The translations under genes were made by a program, and so were the position numbers. Under the pieces are notes generated by a model, which saw only the letters and a program-made list of their open reading frames with translations, did no database searches and was not told the origin of the DNA. 64,000 nt of DNA from positions 699,590-763,589 of the forward strand of contig KN834765.1 in assembly GCA_000827265.1 (NCBI GenBank), given 5' to 3'. The DNA is from Collybiopsis luxurians FD-317 M1 (Eukaryota; Basidiomycota; Agaricomycetes; Agaricales; Omphalotaceae). Below, in pieces: positions 1 through 11,731 of this stretch; position 1 is the stretch's first letter; every line of letters starts with the position of its first letter.

Positions 1-224
1 CCTTCCCATTAGTATACATTCAGATAATTACGGTGGTGTTCACAGCTTTGCTGGAAAACCAAGAAAAGGGCCAATGCCCATTTGCGTTGTCAGTGTGAGC
101 TCAATTGCGGCTGAATTTTCACCACTTTCCCTTGACCCCACAGTGCACTCTCAATGTTTGATGACAGCACCTCTTGCCTATCTGGATCTTTTCCCGACAA
201 ATACCTACAGACCAGTACTGCTGT
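1..224. other. Left-edge sequence, no gene recognised
   Basis: Short stretch between the window edge and the assembly gap. No reading frame here shows a recognisable domain, and the apparent frames run straight into the Ns. I see nothing to annotate. Confidence 0.5.
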
Positions 225-792
225 NNNNNNNNNNNNNNNNNNNNNNNNNNNNNNNNNNNNNNNNNNNNNNNNNNNNNNNNNNNNNNNNNNNNNNNNNNNN
301 NNNNNNNNNNNNNNNNNNNNNNNNNNNNNNNNNNNNNNNNNNNNNNNNNNNNNNNNNNNNNNNNNNNNNNNNNNNNNNNNNNNNNNNNNNNNNNNNNNNN
401 NNNNNNNNNNNNNNNNNNNNNNNNNNNNNNNNNNNNNNNNNNNNNNNNNNNNNNNNNNNNNNNNNNNNNNNNNNNNNNNNNNNNNNNNNNNNNNNNNNNN
501 NNNNNNNNNNNNNNNNNNNNNNNNNNNNNNNNNNNNNNNNNNNNNNNNNNNNNNNNNNNNNNNNNNNNNNNNNNNNNNNNNNNNNNNNNNNNNNNNNNNN
601 NNNNNNNNNNNNNNNNNNNNNNNNNNNNNNNNNNNNNNNNNNNNNNNNNNNNNNNNNNNNNNNNNNNNNNNNNNNNNNNNNNNNNNNNNNNNNNNNNNNN
701 NNNNNNNNNNNNNNNNNNNNNNNNNNNNNNNNNNNNNNNNNNNNNNNNNNNNNNNNNNNNNNNNNNNNNNNNNNNNNNNNNNNNNNNNNNNN
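225..792. other. Assembly gap (568 N) next to an AAT microsatellite
   Basis: A run of 568 ambiguous bases. The first real bases on the right (793-807) are AAT trinucleotide repeats, so the gap probably begins or ends in a simple repeat that broke the assembly. Apparent reading frames across it are artefacts. Confidence 0.98.
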
Positions 793-1419
793 AATAATAA
801 TAATAATTAGTGTACAGGCAGCGAAATCGACTGAAGAATATGACAGCGCAAATAAAGACCCTTGGCGCTTAGAAATGTCACGGAAAACATGAGTCATCTT
901 GAAAAGGCTGATGCCCAAACGGGAGCATCGACCATGGGATTTCGAGATTTCTCAGCATCCAGACCGGACCATCAGCCATAACCTGATATCTTGAAAGCGG
1001 CCCAGAGATTGAACAGTTCCGAGCTCTGCGGTCAATTTTGCCCAAAAATAAAGAGACAGTCTGGTGCGTACATATAAGATAAACATCTCTCTCACTCTCT
1101 TTCTTTTCTCTTTTTTTTCTGAACTTGAAAAGCTTGAAATCATCATTCCATCCACAGACATACGCCATAAGCCGATTCCATTCGAGTGCCAGCCGTTGAA
1201 AGTTGGACTATCATGAGAATGAGTGCCGGCACCGAATTTTGTACGGTTCTAATGTTTTATGTGTCTCGATCTTTCATAAACAGGCTGAGGACAAGCTGAG
1301 ATGATTGACTCGGTCCCAGGCGGCTACACGGCCCGGGCGGTTTCGATGGGAGTCCGAGAAACGCCATCAAATCTTGATATTGCACTTCCTCAGCATCTCA
1401 CAAAAGATTGATACACTAT
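793..1419. other. Gene-free stretch downstream of the JJJ1-like gene
   Basis: About 620 bases with no recognisable coding sequence. It holds the AAT microsatellite at its left end and a CT-rich tract near 1088-1120. It lies 3' of the JJJ1-like gene and probably contains that gene's 3' UTR. Confidence 0.45.
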
Positions 1420-3368
1420 CTATCGTTTTCCTTTCCCTCGTTTACCCTTGGAAGCACTGTCATTTTGAATAGCATGCCCCTCATCCCGCACATGATCAAA
1501 TAACTTGGTTTTGCTCTCAAAGGTTTGACCACAGCCAGGCCAGTTGCACTTCGTCTGCAGGCGACAGTCAACATCGCAAAAGCGACTGCAACAATCATAA
1601 AGAGCTTACAGTTGCCGCCGTTGCCTTGTTACCCTCAGCCTTCTTTGCTTGACGCGCTCGACGTAACTCCCTCTTCGTCATCTCTGTTTTCTGACGGCCA
1701 ACTCCTCCTTCAGTATCGTTGGCATCATCTTCAAGGCCAGTCCCTTCTACGCCTACAGGCGAGGTACGCGAGGATTCAAATTCTGCGTCAGCTTCTAAAA
1801 CTTGTTGCATCCTTCTCTCGGTTTTCGTAAGCGGTTCTTTGGTTTCTGCATTGAGTTTGGAATTGTTTCGGCCTTTCTTTCCTTTTTTTGAGCGAGGAAG
1901 GTCATGCTCATCTTCATGTGCGGGTTCCATAATCGGTGTGGAGGGTGTCCCCGTCCCAGAGTCCGGGGACGAAGGCGATCGTGGAGGATCGGGTGGCTCT
2001 ATTTCTGACAGAATCTCTTCATTATCCTTGTCTTCGAATTGACCATCCTGATCCAAACCCAGAAGCTCCTCCTCTTTGATCATTTCCCTACGAAGCCTTT
2101 CCACTTCTTTCATGTGTTTTTTGCTTCGCTCATGACTGTCCCAAGCCGCTTCGCTACGGAAAGACTTGTTGCACACGACACACTCCCATTCCTCTGAGTC
2201 TTCTCCTTCTGCAACTGCCCATTCCAGATCGGCGTGATCCGCTCGGGTGTCAATTTTTTGCCAGTCTTGCTCTACGTAATCGAGATCTGGCGCAGCCGTT
2301 TTCTTGGGTTGTCGATTGGGCGTCGATGAGCCTTCTGCTTGTCGCGCAAGGTGTGCCTTGTATCGTGGATCGCGTTTTCTGAGAAATTTGGCCAGCGACT
2401 AACCGAGACGTAAATATACAGGCCATGTCCCAACATAAAATGACATACTCTGACGGTATCGTTAAAATCTCTTCGAGCATCGTCTCTGGCCTTTTTGTTG
2501 TCCTTCTCCATAAGTCTGGCAAGACTTCAGTTCGGGGTGGGTGCTATTGAATCAAAACAATCATACCTGCGAACCCGACGATCAGGAGCTTCTGAGATAT
2601 TCCAGGAATCCGACCATGCGAAATCTTTGGCCGTCGTAAAGTTGATCCAAGCATTGTAAAAGGTTCGGGCAGCGGTAGCCTCTTCTCCTTTATTCTTGGG
2701 AGCCCAAGGCCAATGCGAATATCCAAATGATGGCAGATGAACTTGATCGTCCGAGGCAAGCTTTTCCTCTGCTTCTAGCCGAGCAAAAAGATTGCGATAT
2801 ATTGCAAAAAATCCCTGCTCAAATTAGAAGAGCCAAGCATCGAGGATTGTCAGACTTACATCACCATCATCACCAAACTCTTTCCAGACCGTCGCGTCAA
2901 AGAAACGAGTTAGGTGGCGAACAGTCAAGCCTCTATCCCTAGCTCGAGAAGGTGGTGCGCCTTTGCGTATGTCCTCATAAACAGTTTCGTCGTCGGGTTC
3001 TGGAGCCAAAGAGGCTTTATGAGAGTCGTACCACGCTCTCTCCTACTTGAACATATTATAGATGTGATCCCAGAGGATGTTTCAATCTATAGCTTACTTG
3101 CTCGTCACTGAGGACCTCGTAAGCTTGTTGCAGCTCTGCAAACCGTTTGGTTGCACCCTCTACATCGTCCTTGTTCTTATCTGGATGGTGCAATAGGGCT
3201 AATCTCCTGAAAGATCGCTAAGAAAGCGGGTTCAATAGGTGTCAGGAAAAGTGATAATGAAGAGCATACCTTTATTTCGTCTGCCGTGGCGGTCTCTTCG
3301 ACTTCGAGGAGCTGATAATAATCGACGATTTCATTCTGAGCATCCGACTTTGAGGCGCCAGCACCCAT
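1420..3368 (-). CDS. JJJ1: JJJ1/DNAJC21-type DnaJ co-chaperone with two C2H2 zinc fingers
   Basis: Cytosolic Hsp70 co-chaperone. In yeast, Jjj1 works with Rei1 to recycle shuttling factors from pre-60S ribosomes. The start is followed by [17 protein letters not shown], then after a short intron the HPDKNKDD segment with the catalytic HPD tripeptide of the J domain. The middle exons give a U1-type finger (CVVCNKSF...[10 protein letters not shown], near 2100-2200). An acidic charged linker follows, and then a second finger near 1480-1560 (CNWPGC...[10 protein letters not shown]). The protein ends in a basic GKRGKGKR tail with TAG at 1420-1422. The order J domain, U1-like finger, C-terminal finger is diagnostic of the JJJ1 family. 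The gene is split by several short introns. Its start codon lies only 51 bp from that of TIM13 on the other strand, so the two must share a promoter. Confidence 0.9.
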
Positions 3369-3419
3369 GATGAATGTGCGAAACAGAGGTTGGGCGCTAA
3401 AGTTTTCCTTCTTTCCACC

Positions 3420-3946
3420 ATGTCCGACTTTTTCAAAAATCCGCTGTCAAGTTCAAGTATGGGTAAGCATTGTTGGATTATAGCTTTGAATCAAGGCTCA
3501 AGTCTTTTCAAGACGCTGCAGCTCGCAAACAGGCTCTCATGGAGCAGGTAAGGTCCGAACTAGCCCAGGCCAATGCCCAGCAGTTAATGAACGTACGTCG
3601 AGCAAGTTGGTCTTTATTTATGTTGCAATAACCTTACGGGTCAGAACATGAATGAACGTTGCTTCAAAGCCTGTGTGACCCGACCTGGTGATTCGTTGAG
3701 CAGCTCAGAACAGGTGCGCGTGCTTGACCTGATTCTACGTCAAAGGCTAGTTGAATTCACAATCTCGGTTTCCAGACATGTTTGACGAGGTGTCTCGATC
3801 GTTTCATGGAAACATGTGCGTACACTGATTCCAACCAATGTGCTTCTCTTTCTGATCATGGGTCTATAGTTAACATTGTAAGCAAGACCTACGTTGCTCG
3901 GATAGCCAGAGAACGGTCAGAATCAGAATCAACCCCCATTTCCTAA
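3420..3946 (+). CDS. TIM13: TIM13, small Tim chaperone of the mitochondrial intermembrane space
   Basis: A small gene of five exons, each too short to stand out alone. Tim13 pairs with Tim8 to escort hydrophobic precursors from TOM to TIM22/TIM23 or SAM. Reading starts MSDFFKNPL at 3420. Introns at 3463-3512, 3593-3644, 3714-3775 and 3816-3869 all have GT/AG ends and restore one frame. The protein is about 100 residues and carries the twin CX3C motif: CFKAC at the end of the amphipathic helix and CLTRC 14 residues later. These cysteines form the two intramolecular disulfides of the family. The tail is IARERSESESTPIS, ending in TAA at 3944-3946. It is divergent from the JJJ1-like gene (51 bp) and convergent with the small GTPase gene. 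The assignment is firm; exact splice sites are inferred. Confidence 0.88.
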
Positions 3947-4180
3947 AATACGTGTATCGTTCGCGTAGTTGTCAAAAGTGTCCCAGATAGTATTACAAAT
4001 TGCGTGAACATGAAGCAACTGCAAAATATTAAAGAGAGTGAAGGTCTAGGGTATAGAATGTGCAGAGGGAGAGACGGGTATACCACTACATAGCAAAAAG
4101 ACAGTTCCATGTTGAGGCCAACAAAAGGGATGATAGAGTAGGGTCATAACTGGTCGTTGCTATTCGTAAAAAAAGAGCTT

Positions 4181-5174
4181 TCACATGATCAAGCAGGGCC
4201 CTTTCTTCTTGGGTGGGCGTGGCTTTTCCGTTGTGGGGTACCGTACCCTCATCTGTCGAACTAGGTTCTCAAAGACCTCCGCTTCAGCAGGAACATGAGA
4301 TCATGAACAAGAGGTTGATTAGGGTAGAGACGCACAAACATGCCAATTGCGTTTGGCTGAAGTCTCGTAAAAGGGCAGTCCCCACCGACTTGCAAGGGTT
4401 TGGATAGTGTTTTGATGTACTTCGCGTTCAGTGACAAGGTCCAACTTTGTACCAACAACCACGATAGGTATTGAGCCGCCCTGTGTGAGGAGTAAAGTCA
4501 ATCCTTGATGATAAATTAAACCGCCGTACAGTATCTCCCTTGATTCGATAAATCTGCTTGCGTAGATGGTCTACCTCTTTTAGACTTGCTTCTTGGGTAA
4601 GACTAGCACCCGAGAGTGAGACAATGAGAACATAAAAAGGTAAATTAGCCTACCTGAAAACCAACACAAAGCCTTTGCCGGCCTAGGACAAAAGTCAGTA
4701 TGACATGGAAAAGCTGTAGAGACGAAGACAGCGGTACTTTGATGTAGACTTCATTGAGACTTGTGAATTGCTCGGCACCGGCAGTGTCTAGGACTTCGAG
4801 CTAAAGATAGCAAGTTGGAAGGGGAACGGAATGAGAGAGTGTGTGTGAGGGAGACGTACAGCGGAGGTCTCGCCGTCTACTGTGATGGGGCGCCGATATG
4901 CCTCTGGAAGAAGACAATAAGAAAAGAGTTGGGATAATCAGGGAGGACGAACCTTCGATAGTTGGGTCGTAATGTTCGAGGAATTTATCCTGGATAAAGC
5001 GAACTGGACTGGAATGAGTATGAGTGGGTATTGAGATGGCAATAACGAGATACCTGTCAGGGCGGACTTGCCGACACCTCCCGCTAGAAATGTAAAGCAG
5101 TAGGGGTGAGTGAATGGGGAGGAGTAGAAGGAACGTGTCTGACCTCCAAGGACGACGACTTTGAATTGATGCAT
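4181..5174 (-). CDS. Ras-superfamily small GTPase, Rap1/Rsr1 type, with CAAX box
   Basis: A Ras-family switch GTPase; in fungi the Rap/Rsr1 branch sets the site of polarised growth. Starting MHQFKVVVLG at 5174, the exons give the P-loop GAGGVGKS (split by an intron), effector region EHYDPTIE, switch II DTAGAEQF, the TKLD guanine-recognition motif (VVVGTKLDLV), ETSAK, and a basic KPRPPKKKGP tail ending CLIM, a prenylation box. The position equal to Ras Gln61 is Ala, a departure expected in the Rap/Rsr1 branch (which has Thr or other residues) and not in true Ras. At least six short introns interrupt it. It is divergent from the cyclophilin gene (170 bp). An ordinary Ras2 paralogue is the alternative, but the switch II sequence argues against it. 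Confidence 0.88.
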
Positions 5175-5344
5175 ATAGTCGGGAAAGACGATGAGCAGAG
5201 CTGGGCTCTGGAAAGGGAAGAATCACGCGAATAGAAGAGAAATGAAAGATAGCTGGACCGGACTCTGCAGCGCACACGAGGTCGTGAGAGCTATCCGACT
5301 CAATATCCGGCGTCCATCTTGACTCCCGGTTCACTGCCTGCAAA

Positions 5345-6534
5345 ATGCTAAGGCCCAGGGTTTTTCTCGATTTTCAAGTAAATGGTGATCAAATTGGCCG
5401 GTTAGTGTCTTTTTTCCTTCTCAGTTTCACCTTTTCACTCGACGTACAACTGGCAGCGTTGTTTTCGAACTCTTCAACGATACCGCCCCAAAAACCAGCG
5501 AAAAGTACGTGTTATTCCTTCTTTTCCTCTTTCTCAAGGTAACATCCGCAGTTTTCGTGCTTTGTGTACCGGCGAAAAAGGTCGTACCACGTCCGATGTC
5601 CCGCTTTACTACAAGAATTCCATTATACATAGATCCATCAAAGACTTTATGATTCAAGGCGGAGGTCGGTACAATCTCCTTGTCTATTTCTCTCCCTCTC
5701 TTACTCACACTCCCGACGTAGATTTCACAAAGAGAAATGGTTCCGGCGGAGAATCTATCTATGGCGGAACATTCCCCGATGAAGACCTATCACGTCCCCT
5801 CGACTCTGAAGCACTCCTGTGCATGGCAAATCGCGGGCCAGACACGAATGGTTCTCAGTTTTTCGTTACCCTCAGACCCTGTCCTCATCTGAACGGCAAA
5901 CACGTCGTGTTTGGCAGGGTACTTCGCGGTTACGATGACGTGGTCAAGAAGATTGCGGAGGTATCTGTGGACGGTAAAGACCGTCCATTAGACCCAGTCG
6001 TGATATACAATTGCGGAGAGCTGGAACTGAAAAAGCAACCTCCTCCCGGTACGTCCTATCTTTATATCTCAAGTGTTAATGCTCATCATGACGGGCAGCT
6101 AAACGCGCAGTCTCTGAATCCCAGTCTGAATCAGAGAAGGAAACTCGTAAATTGAGGCGCAAGTCTCGTTCAAGGTCTCGTTCTCCAGATAACTCTGACT
6201 CATCCGCAAAACGCCACCGCCGCAAAAAGTCAAAACGTAAACACAAACGCGATAAAAGCAAAGCTCTAGATGATAACACGAAGCTGAATGCCAGAGGAGA
6301 AACCGAAGAGGAATACGATGCCCGTTTAGAACGGGAAGAAAAGGAGCGACTCGAAGCGGAGAGAAAGCGTGAATTAGAGAGAATAAAGGAAAAATACGAA
6401 TCGGAATCTCATGTCAAAGATGGTGTAAGATTCAAAGGTGGGTTGAATTATCGAGTCTTTTTGCTATGTTTCTGACATTTTCTGCAGGTCGAGGAAGAAT
6501 GAAATACACGGATCCAGATGTTCGTTTTAGATAA
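5345..6534 (+). CDS. SR-type cyclophilin (peptidyl-prolyl cis-trans isomerase)
   Basis: A nuclear cyclophilin that isomerises X-Pro bonds and is probably linked to splicing. Domains: a CypA-like isomerase domain in the first two thirds (FLDFQVNGDQIGR, VVFELFNDTAPKTSE, FRALCTGEKG, HRSIKDFMIQGG, DTNGSQFFVTL, GKHVVFGRVL). A charged tail follows, with RSRSRSRSP, KKSKRKHKRDKSK and a long Glu/Arg coiled-coil segment, ending MKYTDPDVRFR and TAA. The catalytic Arg (in HRSI), Phe, Gln and the distal His are present. The cyclosporin-contact Trp is replaced by His (CPHLNGKH), as in PPIG/NKTR-like enzymes that bind the drug weakly. Five short introns are needed. The start at 5345 gives the normal N-terminus. 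It is convergent with the eIF4B-like gene. Confidence 0.9.
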
Positions 6535-6666
6535 CACCCAGGTAGTTTGTATACCTCTAGACAGTTATCGTAAAGCAATCTCTGTAACTGTACAACAAGA
6601 TGTATACAGGCAAAAAAGCATTCCTCGGCTACGAGCAGATAGGTATAAATACGAAGCAAACTTGCA

Positions 6667-8575
6667 CTAGATTGTGACTTCTCCCAGTTTCTCCGCAATT
6701 GTTTCTCCATTCGATTCCGACTCTTCACTCTTTTTCCTGTTTGCAGCTGCATTCGCGAAACTGAAAGACGGACGAACATTGGCGCTCATGTTCTGAGGTA
6801 TCACTTTGGCAGGGCGGGCAGGCGGGGAGGAAGGTGGTTGCGAAGCGCTGGCTGGTGGAGTGTCTGCAGTGCTGCTCCGGCTGATGGGAGGGCGTTCAAC
6901 GCCAGTACGAGAACTGTTTCGAGACATTGTCAGACGCTCGCGGTTTATTTCACGATCTTTTTCGAGTTTTTGGACCACTTCATTCTCTCTGGCTGTAACA
7001 TCCACAGGCCTAAGCCGAACATCAAAAAGTAAACGTGAAGAATTAAAAGTTGCAACGCACTTAGCAGCACCGAAAGGATTAGAAGTTCTTGCTCCGATTT
7101 TGGGGGAAGAAAGTGGACTCGGGACATTGGATGCACTCCCAGATCGTGGTAATAATTCCAACTTGCGTCGGCCCATTTGAGGAGTAGGAGGCGTAGAACC
7201 GGTTGCTAGGAAATAATTGTTAGAAATCATTGCAATCAACGTATCAGATCGATTCACTAACGAGAGTTGTTTTCACGCGCAACAGGCTTTGACCGAGAGG
7301 AACTCCTCCAGTCGGACTCTTCTGGAGCAGGATCTCTTGGAGGTCCCATATCGCCACGTCCTTTGCTTCCAAACCGATTGGTGGGTGCGCTTTCTTCTGC
7401 CGCCTTGAATTTCGAACCTTTGGCCCAGACGTCGTCCCGATCAGCGGCGCCAGCGTTTTCGGAGACAAATCCAATGTTCTTTTTTCTCATGGAGCCAGTG
7501 GGAGTTTCGGGCTCAGGAACAGCTGCACGAGGACGGCTTGAGCGCCAGTCATTGGCGCTTTCGGATACAGACGGTAGAGGTTCAGGGCGAGGACCATCGA
7601 ATCGACGTCGGGAGGAGTCACGCGATGAGTCTGGCAGTGGGCCGTCTCGCCTCCACGGATTGTCAAATTTACTATCATCGCTTCCCCCAAACCCACCAGG
7701 ACGTTCCTTGGCTAAATGTGAAAAAATGTGATTTTTTTTTTGAAAAAGGAAAGAAAAAGTGAGGTACTCACGAGGTTCTGCAACACTAACACGAATGGTT
7801 CTTCCCATGAACGACTGCAATACTTTGTGAGTTAGGAAGGTGGTGAGGGAAACGAAAGAGACAGCCTCACAGAGCCAGTTCGGGATATAGCATCTTTTAA
7901 GCCTTCCACATCCTCAAACTCCACGTACCCGAATCCTTTCGGTTTGTCATCTCTGTCTTTTATAATCTTGACAGACTTTGCCTGTGTCTAGTCAGACGAG
8001 CGCAATATATCTCCACTTGACGCGTTAACATTACCTTGGAAGAAGCGAAAAATTCCTCGAGTTCACCCTCTGACAGATCGAACGGAAGGTTGCCGACAAA
8101 AGCCGTATATGGGGGCTGAGTGGGCAAAGGGACATCCTCGCGGGGTGGTGCTGCGGCGCGATCAGCTGCAAAAATGAGGATCAGAGTCGTAACAAGACCA
8201 TTGAAGAAGAAAGAATACGAACGTCTGGAAGATAGATAGTCATCACCGCGACGCCCATAGCGGTCATTCTGACGGCCTTGGTCATCATCGCTCCTCATCG
8301 CAGCTGCTCAGAGACAATTCATCAAGACCAAACAGAAGAATACAGCTACGAGAATGCCAACTCACGAGCTGAGGGCAAGTTGTCCATTTCGTCGGCCCAT
8401 GATCCAGGAGCTAGATATTATGGGTATAATGAATGAGGAAAGATGGGGAAGAAATGAAAGGTTTACCATCTCCTAGGAACTCATTTAGAGATATTTTCTT
8501 AGCTTTTTTGGGTGCTTTTGAATATTGAATGAGAATGAAAAAGAAAGAGAAAAAAACTGAGAAAAACGTACGCAT
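6667..8575 (-). CDS. eIF4B-like translation initiation factor with one RRM
   Basis: An RNA-binding cofactor of the eIF4A helicase during mRNA scanning. The N-terminus reads KKAKKISLNEFLGD followed by GSWADEMDNLPSA, both hallmarks of eIF4B. A single RRM follows with RNP2 FVGNLPFDL and RNP1 KGFGYVEFE, then a long disordered, Arg/Ser/Pro-rich half with repeated DDVW/DWRSS-like segments, ending EKLGEVTI. The start codon sits alone in a 4-nt coding exon (ATGC at 8575-8572), followed by a 57-nt intron with GTACGT/AAAAG ends; no other in-frame ATG precedes the conserved N-terminus. The gene lies head-to-head with SEY1 across 137 bp. Family assignment is firm; the exact start is inferred. Confidence 0.85.
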
Positions 8576-8712
8576 AGCTGTTGTGTGTGGCTATTTCAGA
8601 GATGAAGGGCTCTGGAAAAAAAAGAAAGCACGTGATAAATTCCCCCAAGCTGACACGGTTACCAAATTTGGATATCCAATACTCGAGTCCTTCACGCCTT
8701 CCACAACCTATC

Positions 8713-11651
8713 ATGACTGTTCCTTCACCAGGAGCTGCAACCGACGCGTTCACCAAGCCTTTGGCGAATGGTCATTCTCCTCTCTCACAGAGACTTCAAA
8801 TCATCAATGACGAAAAGAAATTCACGTACTGGTCTACATTACTTGCTGGCATTTACGCACTCACTGGGCTTTTTTCGGTAGACAAGAGCTAACCTCCCAA
8901 ATTGAACGTTGGGGTCTGCGAGATGTAGGCTTCAACTACAACCTTGTCGCCGTCTTTGGCTCTCAATCAACTGGAAAGAGTCTGTGCAATATTCATGTAC
9001 TTCTTACGTCTTGTCATTGACCAAGTTTGCAACAAAAAAGGTACTCTGCTGAACAGGCTGTTTGGTACCACTTTCGACGTCATGGACGAAACTAAACGAC
9101 AGCAGACCACTAAAGGTCAGCATAATCGTAACATTGCACTGCACCGAGCTAAGCATCGTTCCAGGTATCTGGATGTGTCGAGGTAACGACACGAATATCA
9201 TGGTCATGGACGTCGAAGGTACAGACGGTAGAGAACGTGGAGAAGACCAGGTGCGTGCTGTTGCAATGTGCTTCGGCTAAATTAAACCCCACACGCACAG
9301 GATTTCGAGCGCAAATCTGCCCTATTCTCTCTTGCGTCCTCCGAAGTGCTCATAATAAATTTATGGGAACATCAAGTTGGTTTATACCAGGGCGCTAACA
9401 TGGGGCTACTCAAGACCGTTTTTGAGGTCAATCTTGGGCTCTTTGGTAAAAAGGCACAAGACGGGTACGTCATATCTTCCTCTCTATTCGTGCTTGGTGC
9501 CAACCGCGCATGTTAGAACAAGTGGGCGCACTCTCTTACTCTTTGTCATCCGTGACCACATCGGAACCACCCCTCTCGCAAACCTGCAGGCAACACTCAC
9601 TGCGGATATGCATAAAATATGGGAGTCCCTGTCAAAACCTGCAGAGTTGCAAGACCGTCAGCTGTCTGATTACTTTGACCTCACTTTCACTGCACTTCCG
9701 CACAAGGTCCTTGCGGCAGACCAGTTTGAAAAGGAAACGCGCAACTTGAGAGAGCGTTTTGTGGACAAGGAGAACCCAGGGTTTGTCTTCAAACCACTAT
9801 ACCACAAACGAATCCCCGCCGATGGTGTCGCGTTTTACATGGAGAACATATGGGTGCGTTGGTTTCTGTTGCACTTTTATTCGTCCTAATCTTTCTATAG
9901 GAACAAGTGCAAAATAACAAGGATCTCGATCTTCCAACCCAGCAAGAACTACTTGCTCAATTCCGCTGCGACGAAATTTCCGCTGTCGCTCTCACCGAAT
10001 TCAACGAACAGGCCAAACCTCAGAAACGACCTATCGAGGCTGGCAAAGTCGTGGAAGGTCTTGGCAGCATGATGCGTAGCTGGCGTAAAACGGCCTTGGA
10101 GCGATATGACCGCGATGCTTCGCGCTATCACCAAGGCGTATATAAACGCAAACGCGCAGATTTGATTGCCTCACTTGACGCCACGTTGTCGCCGTTGTTC
10201 CTCGGTCAACTGAAGAATCTTCACAAAGCTTGCCTCGGAGCGTTCAAGAAGGACATTTTGGATGGACTAAAAGGGGAAGAATACAATTTCGCCGATGTCG
10301 TGAGCAAAGCCCAGGGAAAGTGCGAGAGCAAGTTCACGGAAGGCGCAAAGGAAAGCGTAGTGGATGACTCTGAGGAGGGTAAAGCGGAATGGAACTGGGA
10401 AGAAGAGCTGCTTCTCTTGAAGGAAGAAGTCAGGAGCGTAGCTGACCAGTGCAGGAAAGATGAGACGAAAAAGATGGTCAATGCTATCGAGGTAGGTGAT
10501 TCTAGATGTTTCCATAGCTCTCTGCTGAGTATTTTCGGGTTACAGCGGAATTTCAAGAAGCAGATATCAGAGCCTGTGGAGCTTGCATTGAACAAAGGCT
10601 CCCCAAGCATGTGGGACTCAATCTTGAGGGCCTTCAGGGAAACTCTGGACAAGGCCGAATCAGCATACTTGACTAAAGCGACCAGTAGGCGATTCAATTT
10701 AATGCGTGGTTCATTCTAACCTAATCATATCGATTTAGGCTTCAACTGCACTGAAGAAGAAAACGCGCAGTCTCTCGCCGTCCTCCGTCGGCGTGCATGG
10801 CAGGCTCTCAGAGCCAAAATCGACGAACAAACTGTTGATTCAGTGTTCGTGGGCCGGTTGCGAACACACTTTGAAGAACGGTTTAGGTATGACGAGCAGG
10901 GTGTTCCAAGAGTGTGGAAACCGGACGACGATATTGATGGCGCATTCAAGAAGGCAAAGGAACAAACCCTCGAACTCATTCCGTTATATTCCAAGATTGT
11001 GCCAGTAGATTCTTCATTGGCGTATACCCTTCCTCCGGATGCTGCCTCGTCATCAGATTCAGGCTCATTAACAGAAGAACCCTTTGACTTTGAGGACTCA
11101 TTGACGGTGTTTTCGGAAACGAAAGCGCTGGATTTGGCAGCCAAGTTTCGGAAGGATGCGGATTTGGCGTATGTTGAGGCCAAGCGAAGCACCGTGTCCA
11201 GTGTGGCGCAGATTCCATACTGGATGTACGGGGTGTTGGTAGTTCTAGGTTGGAACGAGTTCATGATGGTGTTATTCAACCCGATATATTTCATGTTTTT
11301 GTTGATGGCCGCAGCTGCTGCGTAAGTGGATGCCCAAGGATTCTAGTTGTTTCATATACTGAGATTTGTTGGCTCCAGGTATCTCATCATACAACTGGGG
11401 TTGGCGGGTCCATTGTTCAGCATTACACAAACTATGGGCGCAGAGGTCGGTGCTTTTCCACAACTTCTTTTCTGTTTCTTTCTAACAAATGACTAATGCA
11501 GATCCAACGACAAGCGAGTCAGCGGCTACGAGAGCACTTTTCAGAGCCTGTGCTTGCGCAAGCTCAAGCGCACGCTGCCCGATCAAATTCGAATTCTATC
11601 GATGATGAGGATAACGAGTTGAGGAAACGAGGAGGTGGATCACCTATGTAA
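8713..11651 (+). CDS. SEY1: SEY1/RHD3-type dynamin-like GTPase for ER membrane fusion
   Basis: A large ER-membrane GTPase (Sey1p/RHD3, atlastin-like) that fuses ER tubules. The frame starts [13 protein letters not shown]. The GTPase domain has the P-loop GSQSTGKS (split by an intron after GGAAAGA), TLLNRLFG, the switch I segment [11 protein letters not shown], the G3 motif [14 protein letters not shown], and the RD-type G4 motif in [11 protein letters not shown] long helical middle domain follows. The C-terminus has two closely spaced hydrophobic segments ([15 protein letters not shown] and a stretch ending AYLIIQLGL) that form the ER hairpin, then a basic, Ser-rich cytosolic tail ending at TAA 11649-11651. 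It is interrupted by many short introns. It is convergent with TSR2 (80 bp). Confidence 0.93.
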
Positions 11652-11731
11652 CGCGTATGACTTTACGAGTAACAGATATCTGCATAGTGGACTGTTTTAG
11701 AGCCTAATTTATATGTTCCGGATAGTGTGTG

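Noticed and set aside
74..918. Long open frames across the N run
   Set aside because: They exist only because ambiguous bases contain no stop codons; there is no real coding evidence.
878..1168. Minus-strand frame of 96 codons near the left edge
   Set aside because: No motif, no intron-exon continuation, and overlapping alternative frames of similar length; it looks like chance.
4801..5343. Minus-strand 180-codon frame over the small GTPase gene
   Set aside because: It reads through exon-intron borders of the GTPase in another frame and has a low-complexity Ser/His composition with no domain.
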